A stretch of DNA of 64,000 bases from assembly GCF_019970045.1 (NCBI RefSeq), contig NZ_JAHXYI010000003.1, positions 620,001 to 684,000 on the forward strand. Direction: 5' to 3'. The position numbers were made by a program, and so were the translations under genes. How positions within the stretch are numbered: position 1 is the first letter of the stretch; each line of letters begins with the position of its first letter. This document shows positions 33,960-43,222 of the stretch, one piece after another. The notes below the pieces were generated by a model. That model saw only the letters and a list, made by a program, of their open reading frames with translations. It had not been told where the DNA came from and did not search any database. Source of the stretch: Chryseobacterium sp. GVT01B. Its GTDB lineage: Bacteria > Bacteroidota > Bacteroidia > Flavobacteriales > Weeksellaceae.

Positions 33960-34742
33960 ATGAATTTATTTGATTTATCCGGTAAAGTAGCTGTTGTAAC
34001 AGGTGGTACTCACGGATTAGGAATGGCAATGGCAGAAGGGCTGGCTGCTGCTGGTGCTGAACTGGCAATTACCAGCACAACGCCATCAAAATTAGAGGAA
34101 GCTTTGAATTACTACCACAAAAAAGGGTATAAAGCAACCGGATATATTTTTGATGTAACCGATGAACTGGAAGCAGCTCAGAAAGTAGCTTTGATGGAAG
34201 CTACCCATGGAAAAATAGACATCCTTGTCAACAATGCAGGAATCATCAGGCGTATTCCAGCTATTGATATGGAGGTGGACGACTTTAGAAAAGTAATCGA
34301 TGTGGATCTTACCGGACCTTTTATCATGTCGAAATTAATCGGGAAATATATGATTAAAAGAAAATCCGGGAAAATTATCAATATCTGCTCGATGATGAGT
34401 GAGCTGGGACGTGATAATGTAGTGGCATATGCTTCTGCAAAAGGAGGTCTTAAAATGCTTACTAAAAACCTGGCAACAGAATGGGCAAAACATAATATTC
34501 AGGTGAACGGAATCGGACCAGGATATTTTGCAACTTCTCAGACAGAGCCCATCCGTGTGGATGGAAATCCTTTCAATGATTTTATCATCAGCAGAACTCC
34601 GGAAGGAAGATGGGGAAATCCGGAAGACCTTGCAGGAACAGCTATTTTCCTTGCTTCTGATGCAAGCAGATTCATCAACGGGCAGATTATTTACGTTGAC
34701 GGAGGAATTCTCGCCACCATTGGAAAACCTGCTAATGAATAA
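33960..34742 (+). CDS. kduD: 2-dehydro-3-deoxy-D-gluconate 5-dehydrogenase
   Basis: A short-chain dehydrogenase of 260 residues that reduces DKII to 2-keto-3-deoxygluconate (KDG) with NAD(P)H. The nucleotide-binding motif TGGTHGLG is at 14-21, NNAG at 91-94, and the catalytic Tyr157 and Lys161 lie in AYASAKGG. It keeps the KduD-type ending YVDGGILATIGKP. It directly follows kduI, which fixes the assignment against other SDR dehydrogenases. uxaC follows 17 bases later. Confidence 0.92.
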   Translation: MNLFDLSGKVAVVTGGTHGLGMAMAEGLAAAGAELAITSTTPSKLEEALNYYHKKGYKATGYIFDVTDELEAAQKVALMEATHGKIDILVNNAGIIRRIPAIDMEVDDFRKVIDVDLTGPFIMSKLIGKYMIKRKSGKIINICSMMSELGRDNVVAYASAKGGLKMLTKNLATEWAKHNIQVNGIGPGYFATSQTEPIRVDGNPFNDFIISRTPEGRWGNPEDLAGTAIFLASDASRFINGQIIYVDGGILATIGKPANE

Positions 34743-34759
34743 CTACAGATTAGACTAGA

Positions 34760-36157
34760 ATGAAACCTTTTATAACAGATCAATTTTTATTACAAAATAA
34801 ATACGCTGAAGAACTTTACTTCAGATTTGCAGAAAAACAACCTATTATTGATTATCATAATCATCTGATCCCTAAAGATATTGCAGAAGACACTGTTTTT
34901 GAAAATATCTCTAAAGTATGGATTGCCGGTGACCATTACAAATGGAGAGCCATGCGTACCATGGGAGTGAACGAAAAATTCATCACGGGCGATTCTACTG
35001 ACAAAGAGAAATTTGAAGCATGGGCAAAAACGGTCCCTTATACATTGAGAAATCCATTATATCACTGGACTCATCTGGAATTAAAGAGATATTTCGGAAT
35101 TGATGAATTATTAAGTGAAGATAACGCATCGGAGATCTATGAGAATATCACCGCTCAGCTTCAGACACCGCAAAAATCAACCAGAGGTTTGTTGAAAATG
35201 ATGAATGTAGAATCTTTATGTACCACAGAAGATCCTACAGATATTTTAAATTACCATCAGGACCTTGCGAAAAGCGATTTTAGCATCAAGGTAAGCACGG
35301 CATTCCGTCCGGATAAAGCAATTTTGATTGAAAATCACAATTTTGCAGATTATATGGTAAAGCTGGGAGCATCGGCAGGTATTGAGATTACTTCCTACCA
35401 GACTTTATGTGATGCTTTGCTTAAAAGAATTGAATATTTTCATGAAAATGGCTGCAGATTGTGTGACCACGGTTTAAACAATATTTCTTTTGAAGAAGCT
35501 TCAGAAGCGGAAGTGAATGCTATTTTTAATGATAAACTGGCAGGAAAAGTGATTGCCGAAAAGCAGGTTAATCAATTTAAAACAGCAATTTTATTATTCC
35601 TTGGTGAGGCTTATCATAAATACGGATGGGTACAGCAGTTCCACCTGGGAGCTTTGAGAAATAACAACGAAAGAATGCATAGGATTCTTGGACCGGACAC
35701 CGGTTGGGATTCTATTGGAGATTTTGTTCAGGCAGAAACGTTATCTAAATTCTTAAATACTTTAGACGGAAAGGATCAGCTGACAAAAACCATTTTATAT
35801 AATCTGAATCCTGCTGATAATGAGATTTTCGCTACGATGATCGGAAATTTCAATGATGGAAGCATCAAAGGGAAAGTACAATTCGGCTCAGGATGGTGGT
35901 TCCTCGACCAGAAAGACGGGATGATCAAACAGATGAATGCCCTTTCCAATATGGGATTAATCAGCTGCTTCGTAGGAATGCTGACAGATTCCAGGAGTTT
36001 TCTTTCTTATCCAAGACATGAATATTTCAGAAGGGTATTGTGTAATCTTTTCGGAGAAGAAATGAAGAATGGTGAACTGCCGGATGATATTGAACTGATT
36101 GGGAAAACCATTTCAGATATCTGTTATCATAATGCGAAAAACTATTTTGATTTTTAA
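34760..36157 (+). CDS. uxaC: glucuronate/galacturonate isomerase
   Basis: A protein of 465 residues, close to the family's usual length of about 470. It converts D-galacturonate to D-tagaturonate and D-glucuronate to fructuronate. Amidohydrolase-type metal motif PIIDYHNHLIPKDIA is near residues 29-43. Other blocks are DHYKWRAMRTMGV, LRNPLYHWTHLELKRYFGI, and the C-terminal GMLTDSRSFLSYPRHEYFRR. kdgK starts within ten bases of its stop. It is the entry step for saturated galacturonate. Confidence 0.94.
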   Translation: MKPFITDQFLLQNKYAEELYFRFAEKQPIIDYHNHLIPKDIAEDTVFENISKVWIAGDHYKWRAMRTMGVNEKFITGDSTDKEKFEAWAKTVPYTLRNPLYHWTHLELKRYFGIDELLSEDNASEIYENITAQLQTPQKSTRGLLKMMNVESLCTTEDPTDILNYHQDLAKSDFSIKVSTAFRPDKAILIENHNFADYMVKLGASAGIEITSYQTLCDALLKRIEYFHENGCRLCDHGLNNISFEEASEAEVNAIFNDKLAGKVIAEKQVNQFKTAILLFLGEAYHKYGWVQQFHLGALRNNNERMHRILGPDTGWDSIGDFVQAETLSKFLNTLDGKDQLTKTILYNLNPADNEIFATMIGNFNDGSIKGKVQFGSGWWFLDQKDGMIKQMNALSNMGLISCFVGMLTDSRSFLSYPRHEYFRRVLCNLFGEEMKNGELPDDIELIGKTISDICYHNAKNYFDF

Positions 36158-36166
36158 TTGAGTACC

Positions 36167-37171
36167 ATGAGCAAAATAGTCACATTCGGTGAAGTCATTA
36201 TGAGGCTTTCTCCACCCGGAAACAGAACCATGAAACAAAGTCATGAAATGGAATTCTTTTTTGGAGGAACAGAGCTGAATGTCGCTGCTTCATTGGCAAC
36301 AATGGGTTGCGAAGTACAGCATATCAGCTGTGTATCCGATGATTTTGTCGGAGAATCTGCGGTTTCTTTCATTCGGGGTTTTGGCATTGGTACCATCTTT
36401 ATCGACAAGAATGAATATCCTTTGGGATTGTATTTTCTTGAAGTAGGATCATCAGTTCGTGCCAGCAGAATTGCTTATAACAGGCTGAATGGTTCTTTTG
36501 CGAACATCCGGCCGGAAAAAATAGACTGGGATAAAGCGCTTGAAGGATGCGGATACTTTCACTGGACAGGAATCAGTCCTGGTATTTCGGAATCTGCCTA
36601 TGAAGCTTTAAAAGAGGGATTGAAAACCGCTCAACACATGGGGATTGAAGTTACAACCGATCCTGCTTACCGTTCAAACCTTTGGAAATATGGTAAAAAC
36701 GGAAGTGAAGTGCTTAAAGAACTGGTTTCTTATTCCACCATATTTATCGGAGGAGTGAATGAAATTAATGAGATTCTCGGAACCAGATTTTCTTTAAATA
36801 AAGAAGGTTTTATTGAAGCCTGTAAAGAATTAAAACAACAGATTCCTTCCGTTTATAAGATTTTTGATAAAATAAGAATAGGGGTTACCGCAAGTTCCCA
36901 GCAGACACAGGGAAGAGCATGGGTAAACGAAAATTACTTTGAAACAGACCTTCTGGAAATCAATCCTGTCGTTGACAGAATCGGGACGGGAGACGCTTTT
37001 GCCGCAGGATTAATCTATGGTTTAAAGAATTTTGATGATGAAAAAGCATTGAATTTTGCAAACGCAGCCTGTGCGATCAAACATACTATTCCGGGAGATA
37101 TTAACTATTCAAGTGTAGAAGACATCCTGGAAGTGATGAACGGAAATTCAGGAGGAAGAATAAAAAGATAA
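36167..37171 (+). CDS. kdgK: 2-dehydro-3-deoxygluconate kinase
   Basis: A PfkB/ribokinase-family sugar kinase of 334 residues that phosphorylates KDG to KDPG. I chose the ATG at 36167; the TTG at 36158 adds only three residues. Features are the N-terminal TFGEVIMRLSPPGN, the glycine-rich FFGGTELNVAASLATMG, and the catalytic-base and anion-hole motif DRIGTGDAFAAGLIYG near 270-290. KDG from both the KduI/KduD and the UxaA branches converges here. Only two bases separate it from the aldolase gene. Confidence 0.93.
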   Translation: MSKIVTFGEVIMRLSPPGNRTMKQSHEMEFFFGGTELNVAASLATMGCEVQHISCVSDDFVGESAVSFIRGFGIGTIFIDKNEYPLGLYFLEVGSSVRASRIAYNRLNGSFANIRPEKIDWDKALEGCGYFHWTGISPGISESAYEALKEGLKTAQHMGIEVTTDPAYRSNLWKYGKNGSEVLKELVSYSTIFIGGVNEINEILGTRFSLNKEGFIEACKELKQQIPSVYKIFDKIRIGVTASSQQTQGRAWVNENYFETDLLEINPVVDRIGTGDAFAAGLIYGLKNFDDEKALNFANAACAIKHTIPGDINYSSVEDILEVMNGNSGGRIKR

Positions 37172-37173
37172 TT

Positions 37174-37842
37174 ATGGCAAGATTTAATCGTATAGAAGTA
37201 GCCTTAAAAGCTAAGCAAACCGGTATTGTTCCTGTATTTTATCATGCAGATGCTGAAGTTTGCAAAAAAATTATAAAAGCTTGTTTTGATGGTGGTGCCC
37301 GCGTTTTTGAGTTTACCAACAGGGGAGATTTCGCCCACGAGGTTTTTGCCGATCTGGTAAAATATGCGGCCATAGAAATTCCTGAAATGATATTGGGAAT
37401 AGGTTCTGTCATTGATCCGGCAACAGCTTCTTTATACATTCAGAATGGAGCGAACTTTATTGTGGCACCCTCTTTAAACCCGGAAGTCGCTAAAATTTGT
37501 AATCGAAGAAAAATTGCATGGATGCCTGGCTGTGGTTCAGTTTCTGAAATTTCTTATGCCGAAGAATTAGGCGCTGAAATTGTGAAAATATTCCCGGCAA
37601 CACAGGTAGGAGGCCCGGAATTTATCAAGGCAGTAAAAGGCCCGATGCCATGGTCAAACATCATGCCTACAGGCGGAGTAATGCCTGCAAAAGAAAATAT
37701 TATCGAATGGATTTCTGCAGGAGCCTATTGTGTAGGATTGGGTTCCCAGTTGTTTGTAAAAAATGAGGAAGGAGAATATGATTATGAAAAGATTACAGAA
37801 GCAGTAGCCTATTCGATTCAGGTTATTAATGAATTAAGATAG
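37174..37842 (+). CDS. eda: KDPG / 4-hydroxy-2-oxoglutarate aldolase
   Basis: A class I aldolase of 222 residues that splits KDPG into pyruvate and glyceraldehyde-3-phosphate. Features are GIVPVFYHADAE, then FEFTNRGD with the catalytic Glu, GIGSVIDPATASLYIQNGA, and IVKIFPATQVGGPEF, where Lys138 should form the Schiff base. The phosphate loop is MPTGGVMP. It is the last gene of the kduI-kduD-uxaC-kdgK-eda operon; a 210-base gap follows. Confidence 0.93.
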   Translation: MARFNRIEVALKAKQTGIVPVFYHADAEVCKKIIKACFDGGARVFEFTNRGDFAHEVFADLVKYAAIEIPEMILGIGSVIDPATASLYIQNGANFIVAPSLNPEVAKICNRRKIAWMPGCGSVSEISYAEELGAEIVKIFPATQVGGPEFIKAVKGPMPWSNIMPTGGVMPAKENIIEWISAGAYCVGLGSQLFVKNEEGEYDYEKITEAVAYSIQVINELR

Positions 37843-38052
37843 CGATCCTTACATTTTGTTTTAAGCCAGTAAAAAAATTAAAAACTTTGATGAGGTAATC
37901 ATTGAAACTCAACTTAATTGTTTTCAATTCTTTAATTAAATAACAATGGTTTAAAAAATTAATAGATTCTGTGCTGAAATAGCATGGAAAGGATAGTTTT
38001 TGTCTTGTCCTGTTGTTAAAATCAATAAAAATCAATACTATTAACGATTGAT

Positions 38053-39579
38053 ATGAAAAAAGAAATATCTCCGAAACCAAGTAACTTCAGATGGACGATC
38101 TGCGTGCTACTTTTTATTGCAACGACCATCAATTATATGGATCGGCAGGTGCTGTCTCTCACCTGGAAAGATTTCATCGCTCCGGAATTTCACTGGAACA
38201 ATAATGATTACGGAAATATCACTGCATTATTTTCTATTTTCTACGCAATAAGTATGCTTTTTGCCGGAAAGTTTGTAGACTGGATGGATACCAAAAAAGG
38301 ATTTCTCTGGGCGATCGGAATCTGGTCAATAGGAGCTGTACTCCATGCTTTCTGCGGAATTGCTACTTCAGGAGCTCTGACCGGAAGCTGGTGGGTAGGT
38401 TTTGAAGAATCCAAAGAGATTATCGGAAGAGTAGATAATGTTGGAGCTATCATCAGTACCAGTGTCACACTGTTCATTTTTGCCCGTTTCGTTCTGGCAG
38501 TTGGGGAAGCAGGGAATTTTCCTGCTGCGATAAAAACTACTGCAGAGTATTTCCCAAAGAAAGACAGAGCGTTAGCAACCAGTATCTTTAATGCTGGAGC
38601 AACGGTTGGAGCATTGGCTGCGCCGGTTACTATTCCTTTTATCGCAAAATCGATGGGCTGGGAATGGGCATTTATCATTATCGGAGCACTAGGTTTTGTA
38701 TGGATGGGCCTTTGGGTATTCTATTACAAAAAGCCACATGAACATCACAAGGTTAATGAGCATGAGCTTATCTATATTCAGCAGGATCAGGATGATTTTC
38801 CAGCAGAAGATGCGTCGCTGCCGGAAAAGAAATTTTCATTCAGGGAATGTTTCAGTCACAGACAAACCTGGGCTTTTGCCTTTGGAAAGTTTATGACAGA
38901 TGGAATCTGGTGGTTTTTCCTGTTCTGGACGCCGGCTTATTTAAGCTCCGTTTACAAAATGGATTCTACACAGAGCGCATTTCCTTTATTTGTTCTTTAT
39001 ATGATCACTTTATTGTCGATTATCGGAGGATGGCTTCCTAAATATTTTGTGGAGAAAAAAGGGATAGATGCTTATACAGGAAGGATGAAGGCGATGCTGA
39101 TCTTCGCATTTTTCCCATTGCTGGCTCTGTTAGCCCAGCCTTTGGGTTCTGTTTCATATTGGATTCCGGTACTGATTATCGGAATTGCCGGAGCGGCACA
39201 CCAGGCATGGTCTGCCAATATATTCTCTACGGTAGGCGATATGTTTCCTAAAAAAGCAATCGCAACCATTACGGGAATCGGAGGAATGGCAGGAGGAATC
39301 GGATCATTTTTAATCAATAAATCTTCAGGAGTCCTGTTTGATCATGCTCATAAAGCATGGACTACTGTGGACGGAATACCTTTACTGGAAAAATATCCCC
39401 AATATATCCATGAGCGTCTGCCTGAAAATTTTGTTCATGATCTGGAAAAATCCGGAGCTATTATTTCAGATGGAATCGATAAAGGCTATATGATCATTTT
39501 CTCAGTATGTGCAGTGGTTTACCTGATTGCCTGGAGTGTAATGAAGACTTTGGTTCCGAAATATAAAGTGATTAAATAA
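38053..39579 (+). CDS. exuT: hexuronate transporter, MFS (ExuT-like)
   Basis: A major facilitator transporter of 508 residues in the anion:cation symporter family. It has about 12 membrane helices. The first carries the family motif INYMDRQVLSLTWKDF. The loop between helices 2 and 3 has FVDWMDTKKGFLWAIG, and helix 4 carries the conserved RFVLAVGEAGNFPAAIK. An acidic, hydrophilic central loop lies at about 225-260. It is expected to carry galacturonate and glucuronate from periplasm to cytoplasm by proton symport. It opens the second catabolic block, ahead of uxaB and uxaA. No LacI palindrome is visible in the 210-base gap before it. Confidence 0.88.
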   Translation: MKKEISPKPSNFRWTICVLLFIATTINYMDRQVLSLTWKDFIAPEFHWNNNDYGNITALFSIFYAISMLFAGKFVDWMDTKKGFLWAIGIWSIGAVLHAFCGIATSGALTGSWWVGFEESKEIIGRVDNVGAIISTSVTLFIFARFVLAVGEAGNFPAAIKTTAEYFPKKDRALATSIFNAGATVGALAAPVTIPFIAKSMGWEWAFIIIGALGFVWMGLWVFYYKKPHEHHKVNEHELIYIQQDQDDFPAEDASLPEKKFSFRECFSHRQTWAFAFGKFMTDGIWWFFLFWTPAYLSSVYKMDSTQSAFPLFVLYMITLLSIIGGWLPKYFVEKKGIDAYTGRMKAMLIFAFFPLLALLAQPLGSVSYWIPVLIIGIAGAAHQAWSANIFSTVGDMFPKKAIATITGIGGMAGGIGSFLINKSSGVLFDHAHKAWTTVDGIPLLEKYPQYIHERLPENFVHDLEKSGAIISDGIDKGYMIIFSVCAVVYLIAWSVMKTLVPKYKVIK

Positions 39580-39627
39580 AAACAAAAGCTATCAGATTCT
39601 AAGATAGTTTCATTCAAATTAGAAAAA

Positions 39628-41091
39628 ATGGAAAATCAGATAAAACAAAAATTAAATCGTGAATTCAATGGTTCTCACGAAAAGCTTCCGATTAAAATCG
39701 TACAGTTTGGAGGAGGAAATTTCATGAGAGGATTCACTGATTATGTGATTGATCAATTGAATAAAAAAGCTGGCTTCAATGCCGGAATTGTCAATGTTCA
39801 GCCAACGCAGGGTGGTTCTGTTCATAAGCTTGAAGAGCAGGACAATCTATATACTCTCTTTACAAGAGGAATTAAAAAAGGTGAAATTATTGATGAAAAG
39901 ATGGTCATTTCTGCGATTCAGAAATCAATTAATCCCTATACAAACTATGATGAATTCCTTGCATTGGCAAAAGAAGAAGAACTGGAATTTATTTTCTCCA
40001 ATACTACAGAAACGGGAATAGCGTATGATGAAACTGAAGATCAATATTCCGGCCCGCACAAAAACTTTCCGGCAAAAGTAACGGTTTTATTATATGAAAG
40101 ATTTAAACATTTCAAAGGATCATCAGATAAAGGATTGAGAATGATCCCTTGTGAGTTGATTGAAGATAATGCTTTTGTTTTAAAGGAGATTATTATTCAA
40201 TATGCCAGATTATGGAATTTAAAAGAGAATTTTGTGCAATGGATTGAACAGTGTAATTATTTCCACAATACATTGGTTGACAGGATTGTTCCGGGATATC
40301 CTAAAGATGATGCAGAATCCTACGAAGAACAGTTGGATTATGAAGACCAGATGATGGTTGTTTCTGAAGTATTTTTACTTTTTGTAATTCAGGATGCTAA
40401 AAATCTGAATGAGAGAATCCCTTTTGATCAGATCAATGAGCAGATTTTAGTAGTGGATGATATTCAGCCTTACCGTCTTAGAAAAGTAAGAATTTTGAAC
40501 GGCGGCCATACTTTAATGCTGGCTCCGGCACTATTATCAGGAAAAGAAACGGTAAAAGAATCTCTTGAGAATTTATTTATCGGACAGTTTTTAAGAGATT
40601 CAATTTTTAATGAAGTAAACCCCACTTTAGGCCTGGATGAAAATGAGTTGAAGGAATTTGCAGAAGAAGTATTTGACAGGTTCAGAAATCCTTTTATTAA
40701 ACATCATCTGGCAAGCATCGCTTTGTATTTTGTTTCTAAATTTAAAGTAAGAATTCTGCCCAGTCTGTTGAGGTATGTAGAAATTAATCAGAAATTACCA
40801 CTTAATTTAACTTTCTCTTTGGCAAGTTTAATCAGATTCTACCAGGGAAGTTTTGATGAGAGAGCCCTTCCGTTGAACGATGAAGAGGCAATAATCAACC
40901 GATTCAAAGAAATCTGGACAGCAAATGATTATCAAAAAGTTGCAGAACTGGCATTATGTGAAACTTCTTTCTGGGATACAGATCTTACCAACGTTGAAGG
41001 CTTGAAAGAGGCAGTGGCAAAAGCATTGTGGGAAATTGACCATCATGATGTGGAAACAGCGTATCAAAACTTTGTTCAATCTTACTCTTAA
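39628..41091 (+). CDS. uxaB: tagaturonate reductase (altronate oxidoreductase)
   Basis: A polyol-specific long-chain dehydrogenase of 487 residues that reduces tagaturonate to altronate with NADH. The nucleotide-binding N-terminus reads IKIVQFGGGNFMRGF, and the following block is FSNTTETGIAY. The catalytic domain carries NTLVDRIVPGYP and KVRILNGGHT (family Lys and His). UxaB, rather than the fructuronate reductase UxuB, is supported by its partners UxaA and UxaC and the absence of UxuA. uxaA starts five bases downstream. Confidence 0.92.
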   Translation: MENQIKQKLNREFNGSHEKLPIKIVQFGGGNFMRGFTDYVIDQLNKKAGFNAGIVNVQPTQGGSVHKLEEQDNLYTLFTRGIKKGEIIDEKMVISAIQKSINPYTNYDEFLALAKEEELEFIFSNTTETGIAYDETEDQYSGPHKNFPAKVTVLLYERFKHFKGSSDKGLRMIPCELIEDNAFVLKEIIIQYARLWNLKENFVQWIEQCNYFHNTLVDRIVPGYPKDDAESYEEQLDYEDQMMVVSEVFLLFVIQDAKNLNERIPFDQINEQILVVDDIQPYRLRKVRILNGGHTLMLAPALLSGKETVKESLENLFIGQFLRDSIFNEVNPTLGLDENELKEFAEEVFDRFRNPFIKHHLASIALYFVSKFKVRILPSLLRYVEINQKLPLNLTFSLASLIRFYQGSFDERALPLNDEEAIINRFKEIWTANDYQKVAELALCETSFWDTDLTNVEGLKEAVAKALWEIDHHDVETAYQNFVQSYS

Positions 41092-41096
41092 ATATC

Positions 41097-42710
41097 ATGC
41101 AAAAAAAAGTACTCAAGATAAATCCTGACGATAATGTAGCAGTTGCGCTGGTTGATCTTACACAGGGTGAAAATGTTACGTTGGGTGATTTTACCTATGA
41201 GATTGTAAAAGATACAAAAGCCAAACATAAATTTGTCACAGAAAATCTTTCGGTAGGAGATTCCATTATCATGTATGGTGTTTTGGTGGGAAAAGCAAGT
41301 CAGCCCATCCAAAAAGGAGAAGTGATTACCACTGGAAATGTAAAACATCAAAGTGCAAAAGTAGAAGGCAAAACAGAAACGATTTCCTGGACAGCTCCGG
41401 ATGTGGAGGAATGGAAGGATAGAACTTTTATGGGCTATCATAGGGAAGACGGACAGGTGGGAACAGAAAATGTATGGCTGTTTTTTCCTTTAGTCTTTTG
41501 TGAAAACAGAAATGTAGAGATTTTAAAAGAAGTTTTCGAAAAAGAACTTCTATTTGAAAAAGCAACAAAGCATCAACTATTACTAAGATCTCTGATTAAT
41601 AACTCAGAGGAAGAAATTATCACTGAAGAAGATCAGGATTCCAGAGTTTTTAAAAATATTGACGTTAAATTCATTACCCATCAGGGAGGTTGTGGTGGTA
41701 TTCGTCAGGATGCTGAAGCATTGGGCCGTTTATTGGCAGGATATGTTAATAACCCGAATGTTGCAGGAGCAACCGTTTTGAGCCTTGGATGTCAGAATTT
41801 ACAGGTTGATATTTTTAAAGATGCCCTTGAAAAGATCAGTCCCAACCATAAAAAACCGATTATCATATATGAACAGCAGAAATCGGGAACAGTGGATGAA
41901 ATGCTGAGCGGGATCATCAAAGATTCTTATGAAGCCATTAAAAAAGCGAATGAAATTCAAAGAAAACCTGCATCTATTTCAAAGCTGGTAGTAGGATTGG
42001 AATGTGGAGGTTCAGATGGTTTTTCAGGAATTTCTGCCAATCCGGTTTTAGGTCGGTTATCAGATGTAATGGCAGGAGTAGGAGGAGCTACTATTCTTTC
42101 GGAATTTCCCGAATTATGCGGAGTAGAGCAGGAGCTTGTGAACCGTTGTGTAAATGAAAAAGATGCGGAAAGATTTTTACAGTTAATGAAAGACTTTGAA
42201 AAATCAGTCGTTGCTGCAGGATCTGGTTTTGATATGAATCCGTCACCGGGGAATATTAAAGATGGATTGATCACTGATGCCATGAAATCTGCAGGAGCGG
42301 CTAAAAAAGGAGGTTCATCTCCCATCAATGATGTCCTTGATTTTACCGAATACATTCAGAAACCCGGGCTGAGTTTACTCTGTACTCCTGGAAACGATGT
42401 AGAATGTACCACTGCTTTGGTGGGCTCAGGTTCCAATGTAGTGTTGTTTACAACGGGGCTTGGAACTCCGACAGGAAATCCCGTAGTTCCAGTGGTAAAA
42501 ATATCGTCCAATACTTCTCTTTCCGAGAGAATGCCGGATATTATTGATTTTAATACAGGCGATGTCATCACCGGGGAAAAAACGATTGATGAAAAGGCAG
42601 AAGAACTGTTGGAGTTTATCATCAAAATAGCCAGTGGAGAAGTGAAAACCAAAGCTGCTGTTTTAAACCAAAATGATTTTATCCCCTGGAGAAGGGGGGT
42701 GAGCTTATAA
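41097..42710 (+). CDS. uxaA: altronate dehydratase
   Basis: An iron-dependent dehydratase of 537 residues that turns altronate into KDG. The N-terminal SAF domain (about 1-95, KINPDDNVAVALVDLTQGE) and the large catalytic domain are in one chain, as in most UxaA proteins. Catalytic-domain landmarks are FMGYHREDGQVGTENVW, THQGGCGG with a metal-ligand Cys, LGCQNLQ, and LECGGSDGFSGISANPVLG. It completes the galacturonate branch (UxaC, UxaB, UxaA) ahead of KdgK and Eda. A hairpin terminator follows 37 bases downstream. Confidence 0.94.
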   Translation: MQKKVLKINPDDNVAVALVDLTQGENVTLGDFTYEIVKDTKAKHKFVTENLSVGDSIIMYGVLVGKASQPIQKGEVITTGNVKHQSAKVEGKTETISWTAPDVEEWKDRTFMGYHREDGQVGTENVWLFFPLVFCENRNVEILKEVFEKELLFEKATKHQLLLRSLINNSEEEIITEEDQDSRVFKNIDVKFITHQGGCGGIRQDAEALGRLLAGYVNNPNVAGATVLSLGCQNLQVDIFKDALEKISPNHKKPIIIYEQQKSGTVDEMLSGIIKDSYEAIKKANEIQRKPASISKLVVGLECGGSDGFSGISANPVLGRLSDVMAGVGGATILSEFPELCGVEQELVNRCVNEKDAERFLQLMKDFEKSVVAAGSGFDMNPSPGNIKDGLITDAMKSAGAAKKGGSSPINDVLDFTEYIQKPGLSLLCTPGNDVECTTALVGSGSNVVLFTTGLGTPTGNPVVPVVKISSNTSLSERMPDIIDFNTGDVITGEKTIDEKAEELLEFIIKIASGEVKTKAAVLNQNDFIPWRRGVSL

Positions 42711-42746
42711 AAATGTTTTTTTTATTATAAATACTAATTAGGATTG

Positions 42747-42785
42747 AAATGCTTTCTGCGTAGTGTAGAAGGCATTTTCTTTTAT
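42747..42785. terminator. bidirectional terminator between uxaA and a membrane protein gene
   Basis: Stem AAATGCTTTCT / AGAAGGCATTT (one T-G wobble) with a nine-base loop, followed by TCTTTT on the plus strand and A/T-rich sequence on the other. Confidence 0.75.
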
Positions 42786-42799
42786 TTATTGGTAATTCG

Positions 42800-43198
42800 T
42801 TAGAAGAGTAGGGTTGTTAAAAAAGGTAATATAAGAGTTAATATAGTGAAAACAGCATCGCCCATATGTAATTTTCTGTATTCACCTTGCTCCCAGCTTG
42901 ATTGCATATAGCCTGTCAGTAAAGGTTCATTTCCGAAAATAATAAGAAATAAATTTCTTAGAATCCAGTAATAGACCATATATAATAAAGGCAAAAATGC
43001 AAACGTAGCAGCATTGCCATTTGGCATTTTTAGCGTTTCTCTATTGATATTTAAATAACCAAATAATGCGATCAAAATGGTGAAGAACAATACAATCAGG
43101 TAAGTTGTTCTGTTTTTCAATATTTTATATGATAACCATAAAATAATTTGACCAAAGCCACCAAGAAAAATATAAAGTGATTGACTATCCAATAGCAT
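42800..43198 (-). CDS. four-span membrane protein of unknown function
   Basis: A protein of 132 residues with about four hydrophobic segments (roughly 7-25, 32-48, 64-90 and 112-131). A polar loop (QSSWEQGEYRKLHMGD) precedes the last one. It has no signal peptide and no motif that I recognise. It lies 24 bases downstream of the LacI gene and in the same direction, so it may be cotranscribed with it. Nothing links it to pectin other than position. Confidence 0.7.
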   Translation of the reverse strand: MLLDSQSLYIFLGGFGQIILWLSYKILKNRTTYLIVLFFTILIALFGYLNINRETLKMPNGNAATFAFLPLLYMVYYWILRNLFLIIFGNEPLLTGYMQSSWEQGEYRKLHMGDAVFTILTLILPFLTTLLF

Positions 43199-43222
43199 CG
43201 ATATTTTTTAAGTATAGAAAAA